Source: Coriaria nepalensis (taxonomy: Eukaryota; Streptophyta; Magnoliopsida; Cucurbitales; Coriariaceae). Taken from it: a stretch of DNA of 64,000 nucleotides. Under the pieces are notes generated by a model. That model was not told the DNA's origin and made no database searches. It was given only the letters and a program-made list of their open reading frames with translations. Location: positions 10,661,501 to 10,725,500 of the forward strand of contig CP114491.1 in assembly GCA_027186245.1 (NCBI GenBank), read 5' to 3'. Made by a program: the position numbers and the translations under genes. Below are positions 22,578 to 33,894 of this stretch, piece by piece. Numbering within the stretch: position 1 is the stretch's first letter; each line of letters opens with the position of its first letter.

Positions 22578-24172
22578 ATGGACTATGCTTATGGGCCTGG
22601 AAGGAACCACCTCTTTGTGCCCGGGCCTGTCAATATCCTGGAGCCTGTCATTCGAGCCATGAATAGAAACAACAAGGACTACCGTTCTCCAGCCATCCCA
22701 GCACTGACCAAAACTCTTCTCGAAGATGTCAAAAAGATCTTCAAGACCAGAACTGGAACCCCATTTCTCATCCCAACCACGGGTACAAAAAAATGGTCTT
22801 AAGAAAAAAGTTCGTAGTACTTCTGTTAGTGTTTCTCTCTGTTTTAATGTTTAAGTACTAATGTTACTACTTTTCTGGGACTCAGGTACTGGTGCATGGG
22901 AAAGTGCCTTAACTAACACGTTATCTCCAGGAGATAGGATCATCTCTTTCCTGATTGGACAGTTCAGCTTACTCTGGATCGATCAACAACAGCGTCTCAA
23001 ATTCGATGTTGATGTGATCGAGAGTGAGTGGGGCCGAGGTGCGGATCTTGATATTTTAGCATCCAAGATTGCCGAAGATAGTGGACATAAGATAAAGGCG
23101 ATTTGCATCGTGCACAATGAGACGGCAACTGGGGTTACTAACTACTTGGTCCAAGTGAGAACAATACTCGGTAAGAGCATAAACAATGTACTACAAGTTT
23201 AGCTCCTCAAAACTAGGCTTCTATGACTTTTTTTTTTTTTTTTTTTTTTGTGTTTTTCAGATAAGTTTAGACATCCGGCTCTTTTTCTTGTTGATGGGGT
23301 TTCTTCAATATGTGCTCTTGATTTTCGTATGGATGAATGGGGGGTTGATGTGGCCTTAACTGGTTCTCAAAAGGCTCTTTCTCTCCCTACTGGGATGGGC
23401 ATTGTTTGTGCAAGCCCCAAAGCTCTAGAGGCATCAAAAATAGCAAAATCAGTCCGGGTTTTCTTCAACTGGAGTGACTACTTAAAGTTCTATAAACTGG
23501 GATCGTATTGGCCATACACTCCTTCGATCCAACTCTTGTATGGACTACGAGCTGTTTTGGATTTGATTTTTGAGGAAGGGCTCGATAATGTCATTGCAAG
23601 GCACAGCCGCTTGGGCAAGGCAACAAGGTTAGACCGGACCCACATCGATCATCTATTAATCCAACATGAGCTCGCATTTACCAGATTTTATGTCATTATA
23701 CTAGTTTGGATTTGAAAATACAGGCTTGCTGTAGAAGCGTGGGGATTGAAGAACTGCACGCAAAAGGAGGAATGGTTTAGTGACACTGTGACGGCTGTGG
23801 TTGTTCCCTCATATATTGACAGTTCTGAAATTGTTAGGCGGGCATGGAAGAAGTACAATCTAAGCTTAGGACTTGGTCTCAACAAAGCAACAGGAAAGGT
23901 TTTCCGAATTGGGCACCTCGGAAACCTTAATGATGTAAGAGAATTTAAAATTTCTCAATTTTCAATGTCATAATTGAAGAACATGCGAATGAGTTTTGAT
24001 CGTATACTGAAAATGTTAAAAGTCTTAATTTCAGTTGCAATTGTTGGGTTGTCTTGCTGGAGTGGAGATGATACTTAAGGATGTGGGGTATCCAGTGAAG
24101 CTCGGAAGCGGAGTTGCAGCTGCTTGTACTTATCTGCAGAATAGCATCCCTGTCATCCCCTCCAGGATTTGA
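22578..24172 (+). CDS. AGT1: Serine:glyoxylate aminotransferase (AGT1), peroxisomal
   Basis: PLP-dependent class V aminotransferase of photorespiration that converts serine and glyoxylate to hydroxypyruvate and glycine in leaf peroxisomes. Five exons: 22578-22782, 22886-23170, 23261-23627, 23724-23934 and 24035-24172, giving 401 residues. The start (MDYAYGPGRNHLFVPGPVNI), PTTGTGAWESALTNTLSPGD, LLWIDQQQRLKFDVDVIESE and VDGVSSICALDFRMDEWGVD are near-identical to Arabidopsis AGT1. GSQKALSLPTGMG carries the PLP-binding lysine. The C-terminus is SRI, the PTS1 signal of plant AGT1. One oddity: after HNETATGVTN the usual Asp-Ile is Tyr-Leu (TNYLVQVRTIL). Intron 2 contains a run of about 21 T (near 23229-23249). 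Otherwise intact. Confidence 0.95.
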
Positions 24173-24617
24173 TTATATGTTCCTGCATTTTCCCCTTCTG
24201 TAGACAAAACAAAAAGAGAAAAGCATTGTATTTCCTCTGCTTGGACTGTACCAGTTTGCCCTGTTATCTTCTATAATGCACTGCTACTTTCAACTTGCAA
24301 TGGGCAAACATGTTCTCACATCGATACATTAACATGTTCTCACATCGGTACTTCAGTAAAGACCGTATCCTCTCTCAGTTATTGACACGGTATATAACAT
24401 ATCGTTTTGATTCATTCAAGCACATCAGATTCGAACTGATTCGTCCACAGCATTTCAGAATCTTATTCTTATCCATAGTCATTAGTCAAACAGCCAAACC
24501 TGAAACCATTCGCCCCTTCTGACTTTTCTCTCTCCCTATATATTATATATATATTTCGATCACATTTCAGATCTATAAATTCAGTGACAAACTCGTTCAG
24601 CATCGAATCAAAAGGCT
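24173..24617. other. AGT1 3' flank and F-box gene promoter
   Basis: 445 bp without a gene. A 19-bp block (AACATGTTCTCACATCG) is duplicated near 24306 and 24330. An AT-rich TATA-like run (near 24538-24555) lies about 65-80 bp before the F-box start. Confidence 0.55.
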
Positions 24618-25712
24618 ATGGATCCTTTAGAGAAACAACATCACAGTCAAGAAGAAGAAGAAGAAGAAGAACGAGGAGGAGAAGACTATTTTGATCTTCT
24701 TCCGGACGCTCTTCTTCACCTCATCTTCAACAAAGTGCTCGACGCGAAATCTCTCATCCGCTGCCTCTCTATCTCCAAGCGATTCGCCTCTCTCGCTGTT
24801 CAAACCGACTCCGTTTCCCTCTCCCTTCCTCGTCGTCTCTCACAGCCGAAGCTCAACCGCCGGTTGCCGGCCCCGAGATTCCTCCGGTTCTTAGCTCAGA
24901 AATTTATCTCGAAACCGCTACGGTTCATTCGCCACGCGATCGCTCGCAGGCCGCCGTCGGATTCGGATATTGATGATTGGTATTACTCGCCGAGCGAAGC
25001 TTTGAAGGAGCTCAAGGAAATCAAATTCGTCGATATGGCGCTTCCGTGTTATGGCGGTGAAATCGGTTGCAAAGGCGGTGACGATCCGTTGCTCAAGTGG
25101 AACGCGGAGTTCGGTAGCGAGCTCAAGAGTTGCGTCATCTTCGGTGCCTCTTCGTTTCAAAGAGAATCCCTCTCGTCATCAAATGTAGATCGGGAAGAAG
25201 AAGTTGAATCGATTATAGGAGAGGAAGAGCTAAAATCACGGATTGTGTGGACGATTTCTTGCTTAATTGCTGCATCGATGAGGCATTTTCTAATAAAACA
25301 GTTGGTGTGCAAAGTCTCGACGATTCAGAACGTGATGGTGACGGATTCAAGCAAACAAGGGAAGCTTCATATGGGGAAAGAAGAGCTTAACGAGACAAGA
25401 AAATCAGTGAAGGAATCTTCAGCTGGAGCAGAAGAATCAAGAGAGAGGACACGGATTCCAGATTTGAAAATAAAGATGTGGTACGTGCCTATGCTTGAAT
25501 TGCCAAATTCAAGGGGTGTGATGTGGGGCGCCACTCTTATTGCAATCAAACCTAGTGGAAATGGCGAGACGGTTGAGAAAAGGGAAAACGATGGTGATTT
25601 GTTAGAGGTTGAATTTGATGGAGATGGTGATGAGAAAAAGGCTTACAGTGAAGCTGTCAGGCAGATGGTCAAATTGAAACGAAGCTATGTCTTGGAAATG
25701 AAATCATTCTGA
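24618..25712 (+). CDS. F-box protein, AUF1/AUF2-like
   Basis: Intronless, 364 residues. After an acidic Glu-rich N-terminus, residues 22-60 form an F-box (YFDLLPDALLHLIFNKVLDA, then KSLIRCLSISKRFASLAVQ), expected to bind SKP1/ASK in an SCF ubiquitin ligase. The rest fits the plant family that includes Arabidopsis AUF1 (At1g78100) and At1g30200/At4g18380: a FGSELKSCVIFGASS-like block, RIVWTISCLIAASMRHFL, and a C-terminal AVRQMVKLKRSYVLEMKSF. The closing VLEM.SF is diagnostic of that family. Target substrates are unknown; AUF1 in Arabidopsis is auxin-induced and affects auxin/cytokinin responses. The start follows a good AT-rich promoter. No defect seen. Confidence 0.85.
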   Translation: MDPLEKQHHSQEEEEEEERGGEDYFDLLPDALLHLIFNKVLDAKSLIRCLSISKRFASLAVQTDSVSLSLPRRLSQPKLNRRLPAPRFLRFLAQKFISKPLRFIRHAIARRPPSDSDIDDWYYSPSEALKELKEIKFVDMALPCYGGEIGCKGGDDPLLKWNAEFGSELKSCVIFGASSFQRESLSSSNVDREEEVESIIGEEELKSRIVWTISCLIAASMRHFLIKQLVCKVSTIQNVMVTDSSKQGKLHMGKEELNETRKSVKESSAGAEESRERTRIPDLKIKMWYVPMLELPNSRGVMWGATLIAIKPSGNGETVEKRENDGDLLEVEFDGDGDEKKAYSEAVRQMVKLKRSYVLEMKSF

Positions 25713-26372
25713 AGATAGATTATGCTTAATTTTCCTTGCCCTATTTCTCTTACTTTGTTTGGTAAAATGTTTTCATGTAAAAATATGTATGCGTTGCTGA
25801 AACAAAGTGCATAATGCTTCCGACAATTCAATCTTTTATAAAATGTTAGAAAGATTATCGGAATCCTAATTTTTATTTTGAGAGTAATATCGATAGACCA
25901 ATTGAGTTATAATCGAAATTAAAACCGAGCATTTCATGATTTAAAGATGTCGGAATCTCATTCCGATCATCATTTGTCTGTACTATTCAGAACGTATAAT
26001 TCATGACCGGAGCCGGAATAAAATTTGTTGGATGGAATGTTTTTCAATTGTACGGAGATTAGGATACATGCAAGTGTAATCTTATTTGGTACTCTTTCAC
26101 TGAATCTAAATCTAAAATAAAGCTTTCCTTAATAATACAACAAAATTATGTCAGATAGAATTTTAGGGAAAATATATTAATAATAATAATAAAATAAATA
26201 TACGGGCGGGTATAACCCGGCGGCCCAATAAGTATTTAACCAAAAAAATAAAAAATCTTAGGCCCGAAGTTAACGCGGTTAAGTTTCCTTCCTTGAAATA
26301 TCATTTTCGTCATTTTATGCGGTTAAGAGTACAAGAGATCCTATTAGCTGCAAGGAAACTCAGAGACGAAGA
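25713..26372. other. Intergenic: F-box 3' end and FIS1 promoter
   Basis: No gene is seen. Near the FIS1 side are GGCCCAATA (about 26222) and TAGGCCCGAAG (about 26261). These resemble the TGGGCY/GGCCCA site II elements common in plant housekeeping and organelle-biogenesis promoters. Confidence 0.5.
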
Positions 26373-27898
26373 ATGGAAAAGAAGGTTGGTAAATTCTTCG
26401 AATCCGTCTCCAGCTTCTTCTCCGGTGGAGATCAGATCCCATGGTGTGACCGAGATGTCATCGCTGTAAGCCTGAATCTCTCCCTCTCTCTTTTCTTTCG
26501 GTTACCGTCTCACCGACTGAGCCATTTTCGATCATTCTCTGTCATAGTTAGGTTTTCATTTTTCTAATCTTTTTACTATGATCGAGAGTTTCGTGGTTCG
26601 ATTTCCAGAAGTGGAAATTATTTGTGAATATGGATAGGAATGAAGAAGACGCTCTATTATCATCTACTCAGTTGAAATTAGTAAGGGGGTTTCATTTGCA
26701 TGAACTTGTACTAACAGTAATATGATAAGAGAGCAAATTAATGGTATGGTGATTTTGAAAATTAATGCTTAGCTATATATAAAGCTTGATAAGAGTAGTT
26801 CCATTTGTTGGTATGACCCATATTGATGGTATGCTGTATAACCCACTAGATTTTGTTTCTTTGGAGTTTTCTAATCTCATGCCTGCAGGGGTGTGAAAGA
26901 GAGGTTGCAGAGGCTGGAAAAGCCTCCTCTGATGAGGTTCTGCAGGAGTGTCTTTTGCGTTTATCATGGGCCCTGGTTCACTCAAGGCAATCTGAAGATG
27001 TACAGCGTGGAATAGCAATGCTTGAAAGTCAGCAACTGTTTTCTTAACTAAAGCTTTCTTTACTTCTCTCTCTCTTTCTCTGTATACAATTCGTAAAGAA
27101 GGAGCTGAACTAGCCTGAATGCCTCTTTTGAATCTGATCGTTGGACTCTAGACCTGTTTGGTTCGTTAAATTTTATGTTTCATCATTAGAGTGCCTTTAA
27201 TGACTTGACATGAACTTTCATTTGCAGCTTCTCTTTCTGGTAATAATACTTCTCTGCAACTGAGGGAGAAGCTCTATCTTCTTGCTGTTGGGTACTACAG
27301 AAGTGGCAACTACTCAAAGAGTAGGGAACTTGTGGAACAATGTTTAAGTGTATGCTCTCTATTTCCCTTGATCTGATTTGGTTACCAGATTCACTATCAT
27401 AAGTGTGCCTGCTTTGATATGGACGTGTATATACGTTAGCATACATATTCATATTTTTCTATGTTCAATTGTATTCATACCGTGTCTTTAGAATTCTCTA
27501 TTGTTTCTGTATTACACTGTTAATGGCAATCAATGTATTACTGTATTTCATTTCTATTGTTTCTGTATTACACTGTTAATGGCAATCAATGTATTACCTT
27601 ATTTCATTCTCAAGCATGTCTAAAGAGTTTGGATTATATTACCAGTTTTATGGTTATGTCTCAGATTGCACCTGATTGGAGACAAGCACTGTCTCTTAAA
27701 AAAGCAATTGAAGACAAGATTACCAAAGGTGATTATGAGTCCTCCTGCTCTCTCTCTCTCGTTTTGTCTTGTATAATTGATCACTTCTGTATTGATCTGT
27801 TGTGGAATATAGATGGTGTGATCGGCATAGGCATTGCTGCAACTGCTGTAGGGCTGATTGCTGGTGGGATTGCAGCGGCTGTGGCCCGGAAGAGGTGA
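26373..27898 (+). CDS. FIS1A: Fission 1 protein (FIS1/BIGYIN), mitochondria and peroxisomes
   Basis: Tail-anchored adaptor for dynamin-related proteins in mitochondrial and peroxisomal division. Five exons: 26373-26465, 26889-27027, 27228-27349, 27665-27728 and 27813-27898, all phase-consistent, 167 residues. The start (MEKKVGKFFESVSSFFSGGD), the first TPR-like helix pair (LQECLLRLSWALVHSRQSED), and the second (KLYLLAVGYYRSGNYSKSRE) with LVEQCLSIAPDWRQALSLKK match plant FIS1A. The C-terminal anchor reads GVIGIGIAATAVGLIAGGIA followed by a basic ARKR tail, as in outer-membrane tail anchors. Intron 3 carries a 56-bp tandem duplication. FIS1A versus FIS1B cannot be settled here. Confidence 0.93.
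27498..27609. repeat. 56-bp tandem duplication in FIS1 intron 3
   Basis: Two adjacent, almost identical 56-bp copies start at 27498 and 27554 (CTATTGTTTCTGTATTACAC...). They lie wholly within the intron. Confidence 0.92.
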
Positions 27899-28455
27899 GG
27901 CAATAAGCCATCTCTTGGATACACAATCAATATCTGACAACCATACTTTGGTTTAATCAGTTTTCTTGTCTTCCAATCCTCTTTTCTTTGACGAACTTTC
28001 GATTTCGACGTGTAATGTGATGATTCTGAGTTGACGATCACCTTTATTTCAAATATTTATCTTATGTTTGTGTGTGAAAAATATAGTTAAAGATAGCCAA
28101 ATTTTGCCCATATCCTGTTGTTTTGGATTTTCCCTGTTTTTTCAGGCTTTGTTCAGAAATGACCACTTTATATGAAGCTGGCTTTTCTGTGCTATAAATG
28201 TTTTGAATTCGATTCGAATCGGGTCGAATATCATTTTAGGGCTCTATCAACTCTTTCTTACAACGGAATCAAGTTCGTTAAACACAAGCACAACCTTGAA
28301 TTTGATTACTACAATGACTTGGTTATGTTATCTGGTATCACAAGTTGATTGCTTAAGAAGTAAGAACAACATGAAGATTAGGGCATTCAAATCAACTTTC
28401 TAGCCTTGTTCTAAATCAAGTCGCTTGGGTAAATTCGTTCAGTACATATGAGAAT
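27899..28455. other. Convergent 3' flanks of FIS1 and annexin
   Basis: 557 bp between two stop codons on opposite strands. No coding signal is seen; probably both 3'UTRs. Confidence 0.6.
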
Positions 28456-29958
28456 CTAATGCTCATTAGTCCCCAGTAATGCGAGAAGAAAAGCCTTGTA
28501 ATCTCCTGATGTGTCCCTTTCAACAGCATCTTCAAGAGTTGCATTGTTTCTCTTCAAGTAGACCTCCTTGATCTCCTTCAAATCCTTGTCCGAACGATTC
28601 ACGATCACACGGCTCAGAGCATCTTCATCTGTCCCCACCGTGTTTATCGCATTACGCAGCACCTTTTTTTTTCCCCCCAATTCAACCAACAATCAAATTA
28701 AATACTTCCATTTAGGTCCAAAATTTATAAGTTTTTATTTACCTTTGCGTAATACGTCTTCGGCTCTCTGATGCATCTAATGACAGCCCTTAATGCAGCA
28801 AGATACTCATCTTCTGGATCGGTTAATAAACCCTGTAAAACACAAAACCACATCTTCCTCTTCAGTATAATTTAACGAAATCCTCTCGTTTTCTTGACAA
28901 CAAGTGTTAAACCTTGGTGATGGATGAGCCATGGATATCTCTGTAACGATTGAAAGTCGCAAGCAGCTGCATCTTGCTCCTTGTGCTGAGGATTCTAATC
29001 AACTCCTCATGGTTGTAACTTTTCTCTTTGATCTCTGAATGCAGAATTTCTGCTTCTGAATTCGCTGTGGATTCATCAAACTCGTCTCCTTCGTACCTGT
29101 AAGCACTCACGATCGCTGCCAGAAGCTGCATTACCAATCCATATAACGTGCTTTTAGTTTTAGTGAAGGAGCTACCTGGTTTCTGATTCTTTGTAAACAA
29201 CTTTTTCGATGAAATGTCTGAAAGAAAGTGTAACTTACTTTTCTGATATTACCAGAGGTGAAGGAAGCAACATCCTCTTCAAGGGAATGCTTGTAGCGAA
29301 AGTGATAAGCACGCTTTACTGCCAGAAGTTCTTCAGGAGAATTGACGCAAGCGATCTCGACGATTACACGATAATCAGGTGCACCTTTTGTCAATGCTGT
29401 GTTTGCTGCTAATGCATCTCTGTCAGTTGGATCTAGGGTCCATTGACATATAGCTCTCTATTCATCCCCACATTTACCAGTTCACAGTTAAGAATCATAC
29501 AATCAATTCATTTCTTGACTTAGTTAAGAGCTGTATACATAATTCTATAGAATTACGTAAAAATCGGCTCATTTATTGATTAGAAGGTGTAGATTAAGGT
29601 GCCTACCTCAAAGTGACCAGAAAGCTCAGATTTGAGCTGGTGAATGAGATCTTCATGATAAACTTCCTGGTAAGCCAACCTGATGAGCCGCTTTTGAGTT
29701 GCATTTCGATGGCCTATAATCTCAATTATGGCCTTCTCATCTGTTCCCCAACCTAAACAACATATAATCATAATCATAATGATAAAGATGATAAAATTTG
29801 ATTCTTACAATTTCATTAAAATAGAGTAGGAATAAGTAGATTAGGATAAAGAAGAAAGAAAAGTAGAAATGAGAAGGTGAAGAACCTAGACAAGCCTTCT
29901 TGATATTCTCAGCATCTTCAACAGGAGAAAATTCCTTTGGAGCAACAAGAGTGGCCAT
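28456..29958 (-). CDS. Annexin, D1-like
   Basis: Calcium-dependent phospholipid-binding protein of cytosol and membranes. Six exons: 29886-29958, 29607-29752, 29239-29457, 28913-29125, 28743-28832 and 28456-28662; 315 residues, the normal plant annexin size. Four annexin repeats follow in order. Repeat 1 has [17 protein letters not shown], with His39 at the place of the AnnAt1 His40 linked to peroxidase activity. Repeat 2 ends [20 protein letters not shown]. Repeat 3 has the conserved [19 protein letters not shown]. Repeat 4 has [18 protein letters not shown] and ends [15 protein letters not shown]. Calcium sites look best kept in repeats 1 and 4, as in plant annexins generally. Intron 5 ends in a purine-only tract. 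A (CT) run lies in the leader just upstream of the start. Confidence 0.93.
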
Positions 29959-29973
29959 GTTCGAGTTCTAATC

Positions 29974-29998
29974 TTCTCTCTCTCTCTCTCTCTCTCTA
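29974..29998. repeat. (CT)n microsatellite in the annexin 5' leader
   Basis: About twelve CT units, read as GA on the coding strand, lie 16-40 bp upstream of the annexin start codon. Confidence 0.85.
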
Positions 29999-31159
29999 GA
30001 ACTGGAGTGGGATGGGATGCAGCTTCTCTGCTTCTTCTTTTTATACCAGAAAGCGTATTTAACAAAATATGTAACACCCACTTAAGAAACAGCAACATCT
30101 TTTTGTTCATAAACTGAAAGTTGCTATTTATGAATAAAGGAGTTGTCTTTTGGTTTAGATCAACGTAAATGTTATACATCGAAAACTGAAGGGAGTTTCG
30201 AAATCATACAACTCCACTTCTTAAGTTTGAATTAAAAGGACTTAGATTCGATATAGACCGGTTTAGACTTTGTGGTGGGGATTGAATAAAATCAATCTCA
30301 ACCGTTAACTTTTTAATATGTCATGTTTAGACTGAATCCAAACCCGAATTATGTCTAAAGCCTTTTTTTTTTTCTTCCGCCCAAAAAAAAGAGTCGATTT
30401 TTATAATTTTATACACTTTTCTTAGTACAAAAACGCAGTAAACTATGGACTGTAATATAACTTTTTATTTTTTGGGGGGATTTGTTTTCTTCCATTCCAA
30501 CTTCTGGGGTATAAGAGTAAATAAAAAAAGTAAAAATGCGGAGTTTACATGCGCAGTGCACGTGGCGTAGAGCTTATTTCAAACACTATTTAAAAGCGAT
30601 TTGAGCGGGCAAACCGTCATCAAGTTCCAGTCGGCTTTTCTCCATTTTCCCTCTCGCGCTCTCTCTGTTTATCCAAAACTTGAAGAAGAGGACTCCTCCA
30701 TATTTTCTCTTCGGATTCCAACCCGCCTGTCTTCTAGCTTTGAGGAGGTAACATTTCTTCTCTCCTCTTCTTCTTCTTCTTATTCTTCATTGATTGTTAT
30801 GTTTCCTATCGTGCTTAAATGCATCTGGGTTTGGGGTGGGTTTATATGTTGAATTTGGATTTGTTTCCTTCTTTTTTTTTCTTTTTTTTTTGTATATCTT
30901 AAGTGGAGATGTAATTGTTTACTGCTGCCTATATATCTTGATGAAGAAACATAGCAAACTCTTTCTTGTCTTAAATTTTAGGTTTTCCGAGGTTACTTCA
31001 TTATTAAGTTTTTTCAATTTGATATGTGAAGACCATGGTTAGTAGTGATAAAAGAGTCATCAAGATTTTTAAGCAACTTTGCTGATCACCGGAGTGTTCT
31101 TTCAGGCATAATCATCTAAGCTTCCACTTCAAAAAATAAAGGAGCAGTATTACCAAAAA
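29999..31159. promoter_or_regulatory. Divergent promoter region of annexin and the PATRONUS-like gene, with 5'UTR intron
   Basis: No coding gene is seen. A probable non-coding first exon of the PATRONUS-like gene ends at 30747 (GAG before GTAACA). A 5'UTR intron runs to 31105 (TTCTTTCAG acceptor), 54 nt before the ATG. A CACGTG core lies near 30558, with CCGTTA (reverse AACGG core of mitosis-specific MSA elements) near 30302. Functional use is inferred. Confidence 0.5.
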
Positions 31160-32248
31160 ATGGCTAGCCGTGTCAACAGGGGACAACTGATCATCCCAAA
31201 GGGAAATCTGACCATACGCCAGAAAAGTAATTCTTATAATTCCAGAGAACTGTTTTTTGTTTTTTTTCCAATGGTTATGAGTATAGTTTCTGAAGCATGC
31301 CATGATTATTATGACTGAAACACTAAAATTGCCTGTTGGGGGTTATCCTGGAATATATTTTTTCTTTTCTGTAGAGACTGTTGTTGATGGCAACAAGAAA
31401 AGTTCGGAAATGGCGACCAAAAAAGGTGGAGTAGGGCTTGGAAGCCGCAAAGCTCTTACCGACATCACAAACAAAACGACCCTTCTTCTTCATCGTGAGA
31501 AATCATCAGGCAAAAAGGATTCATCAGCAAATGAGGAGATTAATGTGGCTGAGGAAGGGTTTTTGCACGATCACAAAAAATGCATTCAGTCTCAACAGAT
31601 TGCCATGAATTCTTTTTACTTGGACTTGGTTCTTCCCGGTACTTATTTCTCCTCTGTCCTCTAGTTGTTATCAGCTAGTGTTCTTTACATGTGTATGGAT
31701 GTTTTTTTTTATTTTTCTTCTCTTTTGAGCACAGACTACCATGTTTGAGTTTGGAAGTTGGTTTTTCCTGTGCAGATTCCGAATCTGAAACATTGTGTCC
31801 AGTGTCCAAACAAGCAATGGTATTCCTTCCCTCTTTTTACTTCAGTTTGTCTAATACATGTCTTGTAGGGGTTCGAATATAGACATATATATAAGTGATT
31901 ACTACTGCTTAAAAATCTGCATTTATATGGAGCGAATGCTGGGCTGTGGGGGATATTGCTTAAAGTTGCGCTTTACTTTATTTTCCCTTACAAAAGCATT
32001 CTGTTTGTTTATTTTGTCTCTTTATTGTGCTTCAGAGCGATTTGGATGCTCTTCCCCACTATCCCGATCCACTTGAACTTCTCTTGCCGGAGTGTTTTGA
32101 TTGGCGGGAATCTTCAACAAAACTAGATTCACCACCCCTCTCGCCAATTCGTTGGGACTCCCCCCCACCCTCTCCTTCGAGATTTGGAGACGTTGAATTT
32201 GAACTATGCCCTGAAGACGATGCTTTAGTAAAACAACTAGCTGTTTGA
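31160..32248 (+). CDS. PATRONUS-like protein (PANS1/PANS2 family)
   Basis: Plant-specific securin-like regulator that protects centromeric cohesion in meiosis and mitosis and is an APC/C partner. Four coding exons: 31160-31226, 31375-31638, 31776-31819 and 32036-32248; 195 residues. The key match is LGSRKALTDITNKT with the D-box RKAL, followed by the conserved EEGFLHDHKKCIQSQQ, equal to LGPRKALNDITNK and FLHDHSKCI in Arabidopsis PANS1. The C-terminus is acidic and proline-rich with paired SPPLSPIRWDSP and SPSRFGDVEFEL, as in PANS C-termini. The N-terminal DEN-box of PANS1 (PDENAP) is not kept: the aligned stretch is IIPKGNLTIRQK. PANS1 versus PANS2 identity is uncertain. Confidence 0.82.
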
Positions 32249-32768
32249 TTCCTCTGTGCATATAATGCTTCTCAAGAAGGATTCATTGTTTTCCATGGCT
32301 AATGGTTTAATTATTACTGCTCACTTTCTTCTAGAGCCTTTTGATTAGCTGCAACATTTTTGACTCCAGTGTTCGTGAGATATATTTATTGTAGTTGCAA
32401 GTTGCAAGCTTTTAAATCGAAGATTGCTTATGATTTTAGATGACATGATTCTGGTAGAACGCTTGACTCTTTATGCTGTTCGTTTTACTTTTTCGCTAGC
32501 GGATGTGAAACAGTAAACTCAAATCAGCATTCAAGCTAGGAAAGTAGTAGAGAGTGAGTGACAGGTAACTTCACAGCAAAAGAGAAGGAAAGGAATGAAT
32601 TGAAAGATAAGATGCTGTTAGAAACACCACATTGGTATACGGATCCTGCTTTGGAGAAGCAACTAAACACCGAAATGCATTTCAGGTGATTAGAGTTGAT
32701 AAACAGAAGCATTAATATAGAGTTCATAAACAAAATGCAATTCTCAAGAGCAGTAAAGAACAGAAGCA
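32249..32768. other. Convergent 3' flanks
   Basis: 520 bp between the stops of the PATRONUS-like gene (+) and the ROMO1-like gene (-). No coding signal is seen. Confidence 0.6.
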
Positions 32769-33894
32769 CTAATATGATTTCCCACAATGTATTAAACTTC
32801 CAGCACCCAAGAACAGACCGAAAATGGCAGCACTTCCGAGTGTTGTCTGTCCAATGTACCTTATTTTCATAAGCCCCGGTACCTACAGTTCCCAAAACAA
32901 AGGAGGAAAAGAAACATCACTCACGATACAGTCATCTTATTATGATAAGAAGACATTGTGCGCTTAGGATCAGAGCGGATGATTTACCTTAAACCTAACA
33001 GCCTCATAAGTTCCGTACACAGCACCTACATAAACAAGTACAGCCGGTTATAAGATTGATAAAGAGCCAATCAAGCATGCTCATACTCCTACTTACTGCA
33101 AAACTATAGAGACTGTAAGATATAAAGGCCAAACAAACGGAAGAAACTTCCCAAGACAAGATCTACAAGGCATCAGAGAGCTCTTATAAACTAAGAAATT
33201 ATGAGTTTTCATTCTGTCTATCAGTTCTAAAGATGATTGGTAGTGCACATCTTTAGATTACTCATTTTTTTCCGACTTAGGAATTTTCTCTCGCGTTTAG
33301 GAATGTTATGACCCAAACAATTACATCAAAACCAAAAAGAAAAAAAACCATACACATAAATGAACAGAGAGAGCTACAAAGTGATTTATGTTTACAGTAT
33401 ATATACTTGTGATAAATTGCAAGTTGAGTGTCCTTCGATCTTTCAAACCATCACCACCACATACGATTTTGCTCAAGCCTAACAAGAGTAACTTTATTAT
33501 ACGCATTATAGGTATACAACTTCATTCACTGTAAACATTTAATAACTTCCTGCAAACAGTTCTAAGTTGATTCAAGTTCATCTCTAGGACCTTGACGTAT
33601 GATAAATCAGGATGACGCGAAACTCCAAACACAGTCGGAGAGAAAAACAGTTGAAATTTCTTTCAATGTTCTTGCAAATTCAGAGAAACTAAACAATTTA
33701 CACCACGAATGATTGCTTAGGTCAAAATCAATCAGGACCTTGAGGCAGAATATCAAAATTGTTCGCAAAAAATAAAAAAGAAAGAAAAAACTAGGGTTTT
33801 GGGAAGGGAAAAAACGATTACCTACAGCACCGCCAACAGCGCCGCCCACCGCAACGCCGGCTGTAACACGAGCCAAACAACCGTCCCTCGCCAT
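32769..33894 (-). CDS. ROMO1-like inner-membrane protein
   Basis: Small conserved mitochondrial inner-membrane protein, called reactive oxygen species modulator 1 in animals and Mgr2 in yeast. Three exons: 33822-33894, 32988-33025 and 32769-32882; about 74 residues. The protein starts MARDGCLARVTAGVAVGGAV and has a Gly-rich first membrane hairpin (GGAVGGAVGAVYGTYEAVRF). A second one includes LMKIRYIGQTTLGSAAIFG and FLGAGSLIHCGKSY. Two Gly-zipper-like membrane segments and the IGQTTLGSAAIFG core are family hallmarks. Mgr2 is a lateral gatekeeper of the TIM23 translocase; the plant role is inferred. The protein is short but complete. Confidence 0.9.

Noticed and set aside
28663..28692. In-frame extension of the last annexin exon giving Gly-Gly-Lys-Lys-Lys before Val-Leu-Arg
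   Set aside because: Annexin alignment needs the exon to start at Val; the extension has no ATG or acceptor that fits phase.
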